Shown here: piece after piece, positions 45,107-54,765 of the stretch
Numbering within the stretch: position 1 is the first letter of the stretch
Layout of the letters: every line of letters begins with the position of its first letter
Source: Sulfitobacter guttiformis
GTDB lineage: Bacteria > Pseudomonadota > Alphaproteobacteria > Rhodobacterales > Rhodobacteraceae
Reading direction: 5' to 3'
Length of the DNA stretch: 64,000 nt
Assembly: GCF_003610455.1 (NCBI RefSeq)
Contig: NZ_RAQK01000001.1
Location: 1,550,001 to 1,614,000, forward strand
Notes under the pieces: model-generated
Database searches by the model: none
What the model was told of the DNA's origin: nothing
The model's input: only the letters and a program-made list of their open reading frames with translations
Position numbers and translations under genes: made by a program

Positions 45107-45131
45107 GCGCCTTTGATTTCAGGCGCATGGG
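45102..45131 (-). promoter_or_regulatory. Perfect 11-bp hairpin over the MFS start codon
   Basis: Arms CCCATGCGCCT (45102-45112) and AGGCGCATGGG (45121-45131) with an 8-base loop, between the hslU stop (45146) and the MFS gene (start 45106). On the minus strand the arm nearest MFS contains both AAAGG and the ATG. It could end the hslVU transcript (there is no U-run) or hide the MFS ribosome site. Both readings are inference. Confidence 0.6.
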
Positions 45132-45145
45132 AAAATGAAAAGAGA

Positions 45146-46453
45146 TTAAAGCACGTAGCGGCTCAGGTCGGTAGATTTAACCAGTTCACCGAGGTTTTTA
45201 TCGACAAACTCAGCATCAACCACGATCTTCTCGCCACCACGATCCGGCGCGGAAAAGCTAAGCTCTTCGAAGACCCGTTCCATCACAGTGTAAAGGCGCC
45301 TTGCGCCAATGTTCTCTACAGATTGATTCACATCCGCCGCAATTTTTGCCAATGCTGCGATGCCTGTGGTGGTAAAGCTGACCTCAACCTGCTCCGTGTT
45401 CATCAGCGCGGTATATTGAAGGGTCAACGCATTGTCGGTTTCGGTGAGAATGCGGACAAAATCATGCTCTGTCAGGGGACGCAACTCGACACGGATGGGC
45501 AGACGGCCCTGAAGTTCGGGGAGCAAATCAGATGGCTTCGCGATATGAAAGGCGCCCGAAGCGATGAACAGGATATGATCGGTCTTCACCGGCCCGTGCT
45601 TTGTGCTTACGGTTGTGCCTTCGATCAGTGGGAGAAGGTCACGTTGTACGCCTTCACGGCTCACATCGCCGCCACGGGCATCGGCACGGGTACATACTTT
45701 ATCGATTTCATCTAAAAATACGATACCATTCTGCTCGATCGCTTCGATCGCGGCGCGGGTTACTGTCTCGTCGTCCAGCAGCTTGTCGGCTTCTTCGCCG
45801 ATAAGTACCTCATAGCTGTCGCGCACGCTCAGGCGTTTCTTGGTCTTGCGCCCGCCCATGGCTTTTCCGAAGATATCACCAAGGTTCATCATCCCGCCGC
45901 CGCCCTGTGGCTGACCCGGGATCTCCATCGCGGAAAACGGATTTGAGGTGTCGGTAACCTCCAGGTCGATCATTGTCTCGTCTAGCTGGCCATCATGCAG
46001 CTTTTTGCGAAACATTGTACGCGTTCCTTCGCGGGCATCCGGCCCTGCTATCGCATCAATCACGCGCTCCTCGGCGGCGCTTTGGGCTTTGGTTTTCACG
46101 TCTTCGCGCATATGTTCGCGGGTCATGGCAATGGCCACATCCAGCAGATCGCGTATGATCTGCTCTACATCGCGTCCGACATAACCTACCTCGGTAAATT
46201 TTGTCGCCTCAACTTTAAGGAAAGGCGCCCTCGCCAACTTTGCCAGACGGCGGCTGATTTCGGTTTTACCCACGCCGGTAGGTCCAATCATCAGTATATT
46301 TTTTGGGTATACTTCGGCGCGGATGTCATCGGGCAGGTTGCGACAACGCCAGCGGTTGCGCAGGGCGACGGCCACGGCACGCTTCGCGTCATTCTGGCCA
46401 ATGATATAACGGTCCAGCTCGGATACGATCTCGCGGGGGGTTAGATCAGTCAT
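45146..46453 (-). CDS. hslU: ATP-dependent protease ATPase subunit HslU (ClpY)
   Basis: Hexameric AAA+ unfoldase that feeds HslV. The 435-residue protein begins [21 protein letters not shown]. Walker [16 protein letters not shown] lies near residues 57-71, Walker [15 protein letters not shown] near 242, and the sensor region GRLPIRVEL later. The variable I domain (about 110-235) has the usual [22 protein letters not shown] region. The C-terminus ends in DLSRYVL, the docking tail for HslV. ATGA overlap with hslV. Confidence 0.97.
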   Translation of the reverse strand: MTDLTPREIVSELDRYIIGQNDAKRAVAVALRNRWRCRNLPDDIRAEVYPKNILMIGPTGVGKTEISRRLAKLARAPFLKVEATKFTEVGYVGRDVEQIIRDLLDVAIAMTREHMREDVKTKAQSAAEERVIDAIAGPDAREGTRTMFRKKLHDGQLDETMIDLEVTDTSNPFSAMEIPGQPQGGGGMMNLGDIFGKAMGGRKTKKRLSVRDSYEVLIGEEADKLLDDETVTRAAIEAIEQNGIVFLDEIDKVCTRADARGGDVSREGVQRDLLPLIEGTTVSTKHGPVKTDHILFIASGAFHIAKPSDLLPELQGRLPIRVELRPLTEHDFVRILTETDNALTLQYTALMNTEQVEVSFTTTGIAALAKIAADVNQSVENIGARRLYTVMERVFEELSFSAPDRGGEKIVVDAEFVDKNLGELVKSTDLSRYVL

Positions 46454-47007
46454 GCTTTGATTTTCTCCACGGTCAGGTTGCCGTTAGTATAAACGCAGAT
46501 GTCGGAGGCGATTTTCATGGCATCGCGTGCGACAGCTTCGGCATCACGGTCACTTTCGATTAGACCGCGCGCAGCAGCGAGCGCAAAGTTGCCGCCCGAT
46601 CCGATGGCGGCAATATCATGTTCAGGTTCAAGCACGTCACCCGCACCTGTGATGATCAGTAGCTCCTTACCATCTGTGACAATTAGCATCGCTTCCAGCT
46701 TTTGCAGATATTTGTCCGTGCGCCAGTCCTTCGCAAGGTCAACGCTCGCACGCTGTAGCTGACCGGGGGTCGCTTCCAGCTTTGCTTCCAGCCGCTCCAA
46801 TAAGGTAAATGCATCGGCGGTAGAGCCGGCAAAACCGACAACCACATCGTACCCACCGGGCGACAGGCGGCGCACCTTGCGTGCGGTGCCTTTGATCACG
46901 GTCTGGCCAAGGCTTACCTGACCGTCACCCGCGATCACGACTTCGCCGCCCTTCTTCACGCCAATGATCGTCGTGCCGTGCCAGCCGGGAAATTCTTGAG
47001 TTGCCAT
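46450..47007 (-). CDS. hslV: ATP-dependent protease subunit HslV (ClpQ)
   Basis: Proteasome-like peptidase. The 185-residue protein reads [19 protein letters not shown], so cleavage before the Thr after HG exposes the catalytic N-terminal threonine. [22 protein letters not shown] and [16 protein letters not shown] follow. GGAGG lies 5 bases before the ATG. A promoter-like TTGCTA-17-CATATA pair precedes it; heat-shock type control is common for hslVU but the sequence does not settle it. Confidence 0.96.
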   Translation of the reverse strand: MATQEFPGWHGTTIIGVKKGGEVVIAGDGQVSLGQTVIKGTARKVRRLSPGGYDVVVGFAGSTADAFTLLERLEAKLEATPGQLQRASVDLAKDWRTDKYLQKLEAMLIVTDGKELLIITGAGDVLEPEHDIAAIGSGGNFALAAARGLIESDRDAEAVARDAMKIASDICVYTNGNLTVEKIKA

Positions 47008-47028
47008 AAAGCCTCCATAGTTGAATCA

Positions 47029-47057
47029 TATATGAAAACCCTGTCGGTGTTTAGCAA
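47029..47057 (-). promoter_or_regulatory. Candidate hslVU promoter
   Basis: On the minus strand TTGCTA (47052-47057) is followed after 17 bases by CATATA (47029-47034), leaving a leader of about 15-20 bases to the hslV ATG at 47007. The CTTG at the -35 and CATATAT at the -10 also recall alphaproteobacterial sigma-32 promoters, but the spacer is 2-3 bases too long for that class. Confidence 0.45.
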
Positions 47058-47081
47058 GGCCCTGACCGGAAAGGATATGAA

Positions 47082-48047
47082 TTGCCCCAGACAACGATCC
47101 TTAAAATCGAGGCGCACCGGCTTTTTTGCGAGCTTGGTGCGCAGGCTGGTCTGGCAGTCACGGACTATCGCTGCGGTGCTGAATGGATCAAAGATGACCG
47201 GAACAGGCTGCATATCGTGCAACGCTATGATAATTCAGGTGCGCCGTCTGTGGTTCTGAAATTTGCCCAGCGGCCTGTTGATAAGGAAGCTTTCGGTCGG
47301 ATACTTGACGCCCATCACGGCGCGCAGGCTGCTTTGTCAGGGTCGGAATTAAACACGGTTCCTCAGATACTGGCGGAGGACCGATGCGCCCAAGCATACT
47401 TAATGCAATATATCGCTGGCGATACCTTTCTAGAACTGTGCCGGAACCAGTCAAACCACACACCGCTTTTGCGCAAGGCGGGCGCGTGGCTGGCCGCGTT
47501 TCATGGCGGAACTTTTCAACAAAAACGTCCCTTCCAGCCGCGGTTCATGGTGCGCCATATGGGTAAGCTGGCCGGTCAGATGCGGGTAGGGGAACGGCGC
47601 ATTAGCGGCCAAGGCCAGTTTATCACCTATGCCGATCGCATTGGTGAATTTGCGGGCACGGCGGAAGGTCATATCGGTACGATTGCCGCAAAACACGGTG
47701 ACCTTAACGCGCATAACATCCTGATATCCGATCACGCGACTGCTGGGTTCGACTTTCTCGGGACGGATAATGCGCCGGTCGCCTACGATATCGCGCGCTT
47801 CTTGCAAAGCTATACCCAGTTGGTCGGGGATATGGACGATCTGAAGACGGGACACGCCGTACCGCAGCGTGCATGGGACGCATTTTTCTCAGGGTACGAT
47901 TTGGTTGGCGCTGATGATCCCACGGTCATTTTCCTCAGCAAAGTTCAGATTCTGACAGATTGGAACAGGATGCAGGACAAAACGACACTCAAAAGCTTGT
48001 TAAGATTAGAGCGCCTTAAAGAAATTGCGCGCCAGGCTTTCACCTGA
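47082..48047 (+). CDS. Phosphotransferase (aminoglycoside kinase fold)
   Basis: A 321-residue protein with the APH/choline-kinase fold. HGDLNAHNIL near residues 206-215 is the catalytic (Brenner) motif, and GFDFLGTDNAPVAYDIARFL carries the metal-binding Asp. The N-terminal lobe has VVLKFAQR with the ATP-binding Lys. The start is TTG at 47082 with AAGGA 7 bases upstream. It lies between the divergent hslVU and convergent trxA genes, with a strong terminator at its end. The substrate is unknown; resistance activity should not be assumed. Confidence 0.75.
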   Translation: MPQTTILKIEAHRLFCELGAQAGLAVTDYRCGAEWIKDDRNRLHIVQRYDNSGAPSVVLKFAQRPVDKEAFGRILDAHHGAQAALSGSELNTVPQILAEDRCAQAYLMQYIAGDTFLELCRNQSNHTPLLRKAGAWLAAFHGGTFQQKRPFQPRFMVRHMGKLAGQMRVGERRISGQGQFITYADRIGEFAGTAEGHIGTIAAKHGDLNAHNILISDHATAGFDFLGTDNAPVAYDIARFLQSYTQLVGDMDDLKTGHAVPQRAWDAFFSGYDLVGADDPTVIFLSKVQILTDWNRMQDKTTLKSLLRLERLKEIARQAFT

Positions 48048-48060
48048 CGCGCAAATTTTT
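48025..48060 (+). terminator. Intrinsic terminator of the phosphotransferase gene
   Basis: Stem TTGCGCG (48025-48031) with CGCGCAA (48048-48054), extended inside by CAGG with CCTG, and followed by TTTTT at 48056-48060. It covers the gene stop codon (48045-48047). Confidence 0.7.
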
Positions 48061-48079
48061 CGATTACCATAGCGTCGAG

Positions 48080-48400
48080 TTAAAGAGCTTCTTCGATCCA
48101 GCTCTTCAATGCTGCCTTGGGGCGTGCGCCCGCCATATTGGAAACCACTTCGCCGTCCTTGAAGATGAACAGCGCAGGAATCCCGCGGACACCCATCTGG
48201 GCAGCTGCATTAGGGTTGCTGTCAACGTCGACTTTAACGATTTTAACTTTGCCGTCCATTTCGGCTGACAGCTCTTCGAGCGACGGGCCGATCTGTTTGC
48301 ATGGGCCGCACCACTCCGCCCAGAAATCCACCACTACGGGGATGTCCGAGTTTTTTACTTCGGCGTCGAATGTATCGTCTGTTACTGCAACGGTGGCCAT
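48080..48400 (-). CDS. trxA: Thioredoxin 1
   Basis: General disulfide reductant. From the ATG at 48400 the product is 106 residues, the standard length, with active site WCGPC (Cys31 and Cys34) in [17 protein letters not shown], the cis-Pro in [12 protein letters not shown] and a C-terminal helix. GGAG precedes the ATG; the upstream ATG at 48412 would add four residues. It lies 33 bases after addA, at the end of the tsaE-amgK-murU-addB-addA operon. Confidence 0.95.
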   Translation of the reverse strand: MATVAVTDDTFDAEVKNSDIPVVVDFWAEWCGPCKQIGPSLEELSAEMDGKVKIVKVDVDSNPNAAAQMGVRGIPALFIFKDGEVVSNMAGARPKAALKSWIEEAL

Positions 48401-48433
48401 AAAGCTCTCCATGGGTTCGGGTGTTTAAGATAC

Positions 48434-51400
48434 CTAAGAAGGTGTGTTGCCTGCGTCAAGGTGACCTGTGCGGTGCAATGCGGCAGTCACGATATTGTGG
48501 GGCAGTAACATCAGAGTGCCCGTATGGGTCCACAGGATCGCGGTTTCGATCCGGTGATCGGGGTAAATGGCGCGCAACGCATGATCATATGCCCCCATCT
48601 GGCGGAGCAGTCCTTCGGGGCAGCCTTCGGGTGTTTCTGGCACCGTCCGGTTGGTTTTGAAATCAACGGCCAACACGCGGTCCCCCTCAATGACCAATCT
48701 GTCAATAATGCCATAGAGCGGCGCGCTTCCGATGCGGGCAGTTACCGCGACCTCGGCTAATGCTGAGGGCGCAAATACAGGGGAAAGTGCGTGATTTTCG
48801 AGAACAGAAATCGCTTCGAAGAGCGCGATTTCTGCGACGGCGGGCTCGGTTCTTTGCATCAGTTGTCGCCCTGCTGAAGCGCGCTTTGACCCGTCGAGCG
48901 GGGCGAGATGCTCCAGTAGCATATGAACCAGTGTTCCGTACGACTTGGCCGCTTCTTCATCCATACCCGCTTCACCGCCCAACGCTTTTGCCCCGCCCAG
49001 ATCAGAGGGGGAGAGCACTTCGGTGCGCACAGGAGCTGGGGGTGGCGCTGTGCTAAATACAGTCTCTAACTGGGTACTATGCGTCGAGAAGGGCTGCTGC
49101 GCCACAATGGGAAGCGTGTCCCAACCTGCTTCCTCGTGACGTTTTCCGTTGACCAACCCTTCGGTAAAAGAAACAGCGTTGAGGTGCCCAAGGGCTTCGT
49201 CCACCATCTGATACCAGCTTCCGTCTTTGCCTAAATCCCCTGCAGCAGCGACGATCAGCCACTTTTCAGCCCGGGTCATCGCGACATAAAGCAGGCGTAG
49301 CCCCTCTTGGGTTTGTGCCTCTTTCAACACATTAATGTGGGCCGCAATGCCCTGTGTCATCTCGTTGGCGTTCGGTTTCCAGATAGGTGTGTCGTCGAGA
49401 GTTATAATCTCGCTCTTCACATCGTTTTTCTTCAACCCTGTATCCGGCAGAATAACGATCGGCGCTTCCAGTCCCTTGGCACCATGGACCGTCATTACAC
49501 GGATCTGGTCAGAGGCACTGTCGATCTGGCGCTTGATCTCAAGATCATCTGCCTGCATCCATTCCAGAAACCCCGTAAGGCTGGGCACCTCGGTCCGCTC
49601 ATAGGCAAGCGCCTGTCCCAGAAGCGCATCTATCCCGTCTTCGGCCTCCGTTCCCATCCGCGCCAGCAGATTACGGCGCCCGTGATGGCGCGTCAAAATC
49701 CGCTCGATTAAATCATAGGGGCGCAAAAAATCTACCTGACTGCGGAGGTCGTGCAGAACGGTCAGAGTGTCAGGATATGTATCGGTTTGTGTGCGCAGGC
49801 TTTGCCACAGGTCCTGTTTTGCGGGGCGGTGGTGGGCCAATGTAAATAATTCTTGTTCGGTCCACCCAAACAGAGGCGAGCGTAATGCGGTTGCCAGTGC
49901 AAGCGCATCATCGGGCGTAGACAGAAACGACAGGAGTGCTCCGATATCGCGAACCGCCAATTCAGCCCCGACCTTCAGGCGATCCGCCCCTGCGATCTTG
50001 AGGCCAGCAACCTTGCAGGCGCGGATAATCTCCGAAAATAGTCCGGTCTTGCGACCCCGTACCAGAATGAGGAAGTCGCCCTCAGTAATTCGGCGGCGGT
50101 GCAAGCTGCGGTCTTTTCCATCGTCGGGAATATAATGCTCTCCCTCGACCAGATATTTGATCTGTCCGGCAATCTGGTCCGCTAAAATAACGGTATGGTG
50201 TTGCGTGCTTTTCCGGTCGACCGGATCCGTCCAGTCAGGTTCATCTTCCTTGGTCTTGTCTGCCTCTATAACAGGCCAGATATCCACACGACCTGGCAGA
50301 GCCTCCTTGAACGCGAGATGTGTCATGGTTTGATCCATGCGCGGATCGGGCAGGGTGTTGAATGTCTGATCAACCGCACGCAAAATCGCGGGAGAGGAGC
50401 GGAAAGAGTAGTCAAGGCTTTGGTCCTGAAAGCTCAGATTTGCGGCCCGCAAACTTTCTCCGAAGGACGTTCGCTTGTGGTCGAATTCACGCGGATCGGC
50501 CCCTTGGAACGAATAAATTGACTGTTTTTTATCGCCCACAACAAACAGGGTGCGCTCAATCGCGCTGTCCCGTGCACCAGAGCCTGACGCGAACTCGTCT
50601 GCCAGCTTCTCAATCACATCCCATTGGCGCGGGGAGGTATCTTGTGCCTCGTCGACCAAAATATGATCGATCCCGCCATCAATTCGGTAGAGAACCCATG
50701 CAGCAACTTTTGGATCATTAAGCAATGCGCGCGCGCGCAAAATCAGGTCGTCGAAATCAAGCCATCCTCGCCTTTGTTTTTCGGCCTCATAGCGGGAAAT
50801 AAACATGGCCGCAAAACGGTGAAGGGCGCCCGTCCGCGATACATTACGGGCCCGCATCTGAATATCATGCGCTTCATATGTGCGCTGGGCCAGGTCCTCG
50901 AACGATCCCAGCATCGGGCCTAGGTCGGCTTTGGCATCCTTTGTCGGAAAGCTTTTGCGTGGCTCCATCGCTTGGGTGAGCATTAGAGATTTGAGCATTT
51001 CCAGCCCGGCAAGGGAGGGCTTTGTGAAATCGATTGTCCGCAATGCATCTGCCAGAATAGGCATCGTCTTGGTTTTCTGAACAGCAAATACTTCAATCGC
51101 GTCTGGCATCCATCGGGCAACGGCCTCGTCCATTACCTGTGCGGGCAGGGTGTTGATGTCAAAACCATCCGGCAGATCGAACAGCGCGTTCAAATCACCC
51201 GGCAGGCTTCCGAACAACTCGCGCTTTCCTGTGATGGACTGCGTAAGAGAGGCGAAACTCTCGCCCGTGTAATGCGCGGCCAAATCTGTGACCAATTGTG
51301 CCTGCTGCCCCTCGGCCATCGAATCGAGAACATCGGCGCGCAGCAGTTCTGCGGCACGGTCTTCGATCTCTTTGAATTGCGGGCTGACACCTGCCTCTAA

Positions 51401-51817
51401 TGGAAAGCGGCGCAGAAGGGATGCACAGAATGAGTGGATAGTCTGGATCTTCAGCCCACCTGGGGTTTCGATGGCCTGCGCAAACAGCGTTCTCGCCTCG
51501 CGCAATTTATCAGGCGCGATTTCGCGCAACACCCCCAGATCGCGCAGGCCTTCGCGCAGGTCGTCATCTTCCATCATGGCCCATTCGCCAAGGCGTTTGA
51601 ACAAACGGTTCTGCATCTCGGATGCCGCGGCTTTGGTGTATGTAAGGCACAGGATATGCTGGGGCTTCACCTCATCCAGCAACAGGCGCGCGACGCGGTC
51701 CGTCAATACGCGGGTCTTGCCAGAGCCTGCATTGGCGCTGAGCCAAGTGGATGTATCAGGCCGAGCTGCAGTAATTTGCGCGCGCGTGGCCTCGTCCCAT
51801 TGAGGTTGGGTGGTCAT
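48434..51817 (-). CDS. addA: Double-strand break repair helicase-nuclease AddA
   Basis: Subunit of the AddAB (RecBCD-like) enzyme that resects broken DNA ends for RecA. From the ATG at 51817 the product is 1127 residues. Walker A WLSANAGSGKTRVLTDRV is near residue 25. HILVDEAQDTSPRQW is the Walker B region, and VMTVHGAKGLEAPIVILPD and LRLLYVAMTRAEKWL are helicase motifs V and VI. A C-terminal nuclease motif, VLAVDFKTNRTVP, lies near residue 1060. The start ATG overlaps the addB stop (ATGA), with GAGGAT before it. The longer frame to 51856 lies within addB. Confidence 0.95.
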   Translation of the reverse strand: MTTQPQWDEATRAQITAARPDTSTWLSANAGSGKTRVLTDRVARLLLDEVKPQHILCLTYTKAAASEMQNRLFKRLGEWAMMEDDDLREGLRDLGVLREIAPDKLREARTLFAQAIETPGGLKIQTIHSFCASLLRRFPLEAGVSPQFKEIEDRAAELLRADVLDSMAEGQQAQLVTDLAAHYTGESFASLTQSITGKRELFGSLPGDLNALFDLPDGFDINTLPAQVMDEAVARWMPDAIEVFAVQKTKTMPILADALRTIDFTKPSLAGLEMLKSLMLTQAMEPRKSFPTKDAKADLGPMLGSFEDLAQRTYEAHDIQMRARNVSRTGALHRFAAMFISRYEAEKQRRGWLDFDDLILRARALLNDPKVAAWVLYRIDGGIDHILVDEAQDTSPRQWDVIEKLADEFASGSGARDSAIERTLFVVGDKKQSIYSFQGADPREFDHKRTSFGESLRAANLSFQDQSLDYSFRSSPAILRAVDQTFNTLPDPRMDQTMTHLAFKEALPGRVDIWPVIEADKTKEDEPDWTDPVDRKSTQHHTVILADQIAGQIKYLVEGEHYIPDDGKDRSLHRRRITEGDFLILVRGRKTGLFSEIIRACKVAGLKIAGADRLKVGAELAVRDIGALLSFLSTPDDALALATALRSPLFGWTEQELFTLAHHRPAKQDLWQSLRTQTDTYPDTLTVLHDLRSQVDFLRPYDLIERILTRHHGRRNLLARMGTEAEDGIDALLGQALAYERTEVPSLTGFLEWMQADDLEIKRQIDSASDQIRVMTVHGAKGLEAPIVILPDTGLKKNDVKSEIITLDDTPIWKPNANEMTQGIAAHINVLKEAQTQEGLRLLYVAMTRAEKWLIVAAAGDLGKDGSWYQMVDEALGHLNAVSFTEGLVNGKRHEEAGWDTLPIVAQQPFSTHSTQLETVFSTAPPPAPVRTEVLSPSDLGGAKALGGEAGMDEEAAKSYGTLVHMLLEHLAPLDGSKRASAGRQLMQRTEPAVAEIALFEAISVLENHALSPVFAPSALAEVAVTARIGSAPLYGIIDRLVIEGDRVLAVDFKTNRTVPETPEGCPEGLLRQMGAYDHALRAIYPDHRIETAILWTHTGTLMLLPHNIVTAALHRTGHLDAGNTPS

Positions 51818-54765
51818 ATTAAATCCTCTGGCGCTGCTGTGTCTGATCCGTCCCATTCGCCGTAGCGTGCGAGGTGGTCGAACTCGCCTGCAAAGCCAAC
51901 CTTTTCCATCATCCGCCGCGATGTGAACCCCTGATCAAGGTCAAGATAGGCAGCAATTAAGGTGCGCAAGTTTGCAATTATATCTGCTGGCGGCTCGTCC
52001 TCCAGCGGGGCATCAACCTCCTTTGGATTGTTGCCGAGCCCTATGAATGTGGCGCTGGATACAGGGGCGGCGCCAATTGCCTTGAACGCACCCTGTTCGA
52101 CCATCGCGGCCTCGATCAACAGTTGCTTGTCAAAATGCGTTTGTTGTTTGGATGTGGGTGGCTCTCCGGTCTTGTAATCATAAATCTGGATTTCGCCCGC
52201 ATCGTTGCGGTCAATTCTGTCTGCCACACCGCGCAGGGTGAACCCGAGTTCGACCAACTCAAGCGTGCCGCGTGCCTCTGCCTCGAAGGCTAGGGGGGTC
52301 GCCCGCCCGAGGCGCTCGCGTTCGCGCTCGATAAACCAGTCGGCAATGCGGGCAATCCGCGCTAGCCAAATCGTGCGCGCCGCAGGCCACGGAACAAGCT
52401 CGGTCAGGACAACTTCGGCGATTGCCAACAGTTGTTTTCGCGACAGGTTTGCAGGATCGGCTACGGCAGATTTTACAAAATGCTCCATTACCTTGTGGGT
52501 TACATCGCCGCGCAGCAGCGCATCGGCTGATTGTACCAGCGGGCGTAGGCTACGCAGGCGCAAGCTGTGGCGGGCATAGATGGCATAGGGGTCGCGGATC
52601 AGGGTCTTGATTTCCGTCACCGACAGATTGCGCGGGCGGGCGGCCAGTGGCGGGCGCGGTGAGGGGCGAAGGGCCGAGTTGACTGGCGTTACCGCCTCAA
52701 GCGCGCGGGCCTGCGAAAGCCAGTAATCCCCGCGTGCGATCATCGCTCTCCACGCATCCGCACCGCCCTGTTTGGGCAACCCGCCCATTAGGTTACCCAA
52801 ACGGTTGATCCAGCGGGATGGTACCGTTTCCGCATCTTCTGACCGGATGGCGCGTGTAATCCAGACCTCGGGCGCGCAAACTGCCTGCTGGTAGTCATGC
52901 GCCGCAAGGCCGACTCGCCGCTCTGGTAACAACAGACCTGCATCATGTCGCATCTTGCGGTTTAGCCACGGATCGGGTGGCGGTGCTTCCGGCCATGTGC
53001 CATCGTTAAGTGCCCCGAGGATTACCAGATCGGCACCCTGTACCCGTGCCTCCAATGTGCCCCAGATCATGATGCCTGAATAGGGCGCATCGCGATCGCG
53101 CACCTCGCCTGCCGATAGAAGTGCACCGATCAGGTCGCCGTAATCGGATGCCGTGAGGTCAGTACCATGACCCGCCTCCGCTTCAAGTTCCTGCATGACC
53201 CGCAATGCTTCAATGCCAGCCTTCTTCTGCCAAAGTTCATGCCCGGGGTTTCGCGAGGGACCAGCCGCCAGACCATTTGCCAGCTCAAGGTGCCGCGCCA
53301 CCCAATGCGTCAGCGGCCGCGCCTCATGATCAAGGTGACCCATCGTGGCGGCACCGACCCAAGCGGCCCACTGCTGCATCTGCGTGTCATCGGGTGCAGC
53401 CTTGGCGCAGATCGACACGAAAGCTTCCGTTTCGGGGTAGGGCAGACCGTGTCGCCGGATTGACAGTTCGCAGCGTTGTGTATTCAGGCGGTGCATGTTC
53501 CGGTTTTCCGCACTGTGTGTCAGTGGATGTTTCAGCAGCGTCAGCAAAGCTTCTGCATCCAGCCTGCGCGCAAATAACGCGGCAGCGTGACGCAAAAACC
53601 GCCCTGGAGGCGAAAGGTGCAGGGGTGTGCCCGCACTGTCATCTGGCAAAATGTCCCACCGGCCCAGTGCCGCAGTGACGCGCCGGCCCAGCATTCTGTC
53701 GGGCGTGATAAGTGCTGCTGTCTGGCCGTCTTCGGCGGCCTTGCGCAGACGCAGCGCGATCGCCAGCGCTTCTGCACGAGGGCTCTCGGCGAGCAGGAGG
53801 GTCATATCTTTGGTCGCATGCTTGAGATCGGCCAGATGTGGTCCCTCAATCCGCCATGCATCCGTCACAGGCGCGGGGCGCAGGGAGAGCGAAATCAGTT
53901 TGTTGCGCAGGGGGGATGGAACCTTTGACGGCTCATGCCAGCTTTTTACCGCATTTGCAGTGCCATCCAAGCCCTTCATCAGGCTGTAAAACCGGTATTG
54001 CGGATGGTCCTCCGAAATCATCGGATCATCAAGTGCTGCCCAAACTTCGGCTGGTAGATCAAAGTCGAAACCAGGCAGGACCAACGCGCCTTGCGGCAGC
54101 TTTGCCACTGCTTGCATCAGCATCATCGTAGTCCCGCGTGATCCGGTTGATCCTGCAATGATAACCGGATTTGCTGGTGGCTCATCAGCCCAAAATGCGG
54201 CAATCGCCGCCACTCTGGCCCGTTGGCGCGCCTCTTTGTCCGGGGCGGCTTCGGTAAGGGAAAGATAGCTTTGAACGATCCCTAGGAAAACTTTTGCCCT
54301 CTCCCAATGGCCGGACTGGTCCGTAACATCCAGTTCTGCGATGGTTTCCGGTGTGACGCCTTCGCCCTGCATCTCGTCGATCAGCGCTGCAAGGCTATCG
54401 GCCAGATCATAAAGCGAGGCGCGAGAGGCCAGATCGGGCGACTGCTCAAGCAAGGCCGAGATCAATCCGATCAACTCCAACCGTCGTCGCAATCCGGGTA
54501 CCCCTTGTGGGATGATTACCTGCGGAACCAAACGCTCAAGATCGGTGATAAGGCGGATGCGGGGCAGCAGGCGGGCAGGACCATCTTCAAAAATTGTGCG
54601 CAGACGGCGCGCCATGCGCTGGGTATTGACGAGGAGATCAACGCTGGCCAAGGCTTCGGGTGGTTGTCCGGAAAACCTGTGAAGAAGGCCGTCAACCAGA
54701 GCTTGCGGAAAGTCTACACCTGCGGGTAGGCCGTAAACGCGAGGGGAATCTTGCGGCTCAAACAT
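51814..54765 (-). CDS. addB: Double-strand break repair protein AddB
   Basis: Partner of AddA. The 983-residue product, from the ATG at 54765, begins MFEPQDSPRVYGLPAGVDFP. An N-terminal inactivated-helicase fold with IIAGSTGSRGTTMMLMQAV is followed by a C-terminal PD-(D/E)xK nuclease domain. The nuclease motif there is IQIYDYKTGEPP near residue 885. This is the alphaproteobacterial AddB form. The frame opens to 54969 but that is antisense-free overlap with murU and is not needed. It overlaps murU by 8 bases and addA by 4. Confidence 0.93.
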   Translation of the reverse strand: MFEPQDSPRVYGLPAGVDFPQALVDGLLHRFSGQPPEALASVDLLVNTQRMARRLRTIFEDGPARLLPRIRLITDLERLVPQVIIPQGVPGLRRRLELIGLISALLEQSPDLASRASLYDLADSLAALIDEMQGEGVTPETIAELDVTDQSGHWERAKVFLGIVQSYLSLTEAAPDKEARQRARVAAIAAFWADEPPANPVIIAGSTGSRGTTMMLMQAVAKLPQGALVLPGFDFDLPAEVWAALDDPMISEDHPQYRFYSLMKGLDGTANAVKSWHEPSKVPSPLRNKLISLSLRPAPVTDAWRIEGPHLADLKHATKDMTLLLAESPRAEALAIALRLRKAAEDGQTAALITPDRMLGRRVTAALGRWDILPDDSAGTPLHLSPPGRFLRHAAALFARRLDAEALLTLLKHPLTHSAENRNMHRLNTQRCELSIRRHGLPYPETEAFVSICAKAAPDDTQMQQWAAWVGAATMGHLDHEARPLTHWVARHLELANGLAAGPSRNPGHELWQKKAGIEALRVMQELEAEAGHGTDLTASDYGDLIGALLSAGEVRDRDAPYSGIMIWGTLEARVQGADLVILGALNDGTWPEAPPPDPWLNRKMRHDAGLLLPERRVGLAAHDYQQAVCAPEVWITRAIRSEDAETVPSRWINRLGNLMGGLPKQGGADAWRAMIARGDYWLSQARALEAVTPVNSALRPSPRPPLAARPRNLSVTEIKTLIRDPYAIYARHSLRLRSLRPLVQSADALLRGDVTHKVMEHFVKSAVADPANLSRKQLLAIAEVVLTELVPWPAARTIWLARIARIADWFIERERERLGRATPLAFEAEARGTLELVELGFTLRGVADRIDRNDAGEIQIYDYKTGEPPTSKQQTHFDKQLLIEAAMVEQGAFKAIGAAPVSSATFIGLGNNPKEVDAPLEDEPPADIIANLRTLIAAYLDLDQGFTSRRMMEKVGFAGEFDHLARYGEWDGSDTAAPEDLI

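Noticed and set aside
47082..48047. Aminoglycoside resistance gene
   Set aside because: The kinase fold is shared by many cellular phosphotransferases, and nothing around it suggests a resistance or mobile context.
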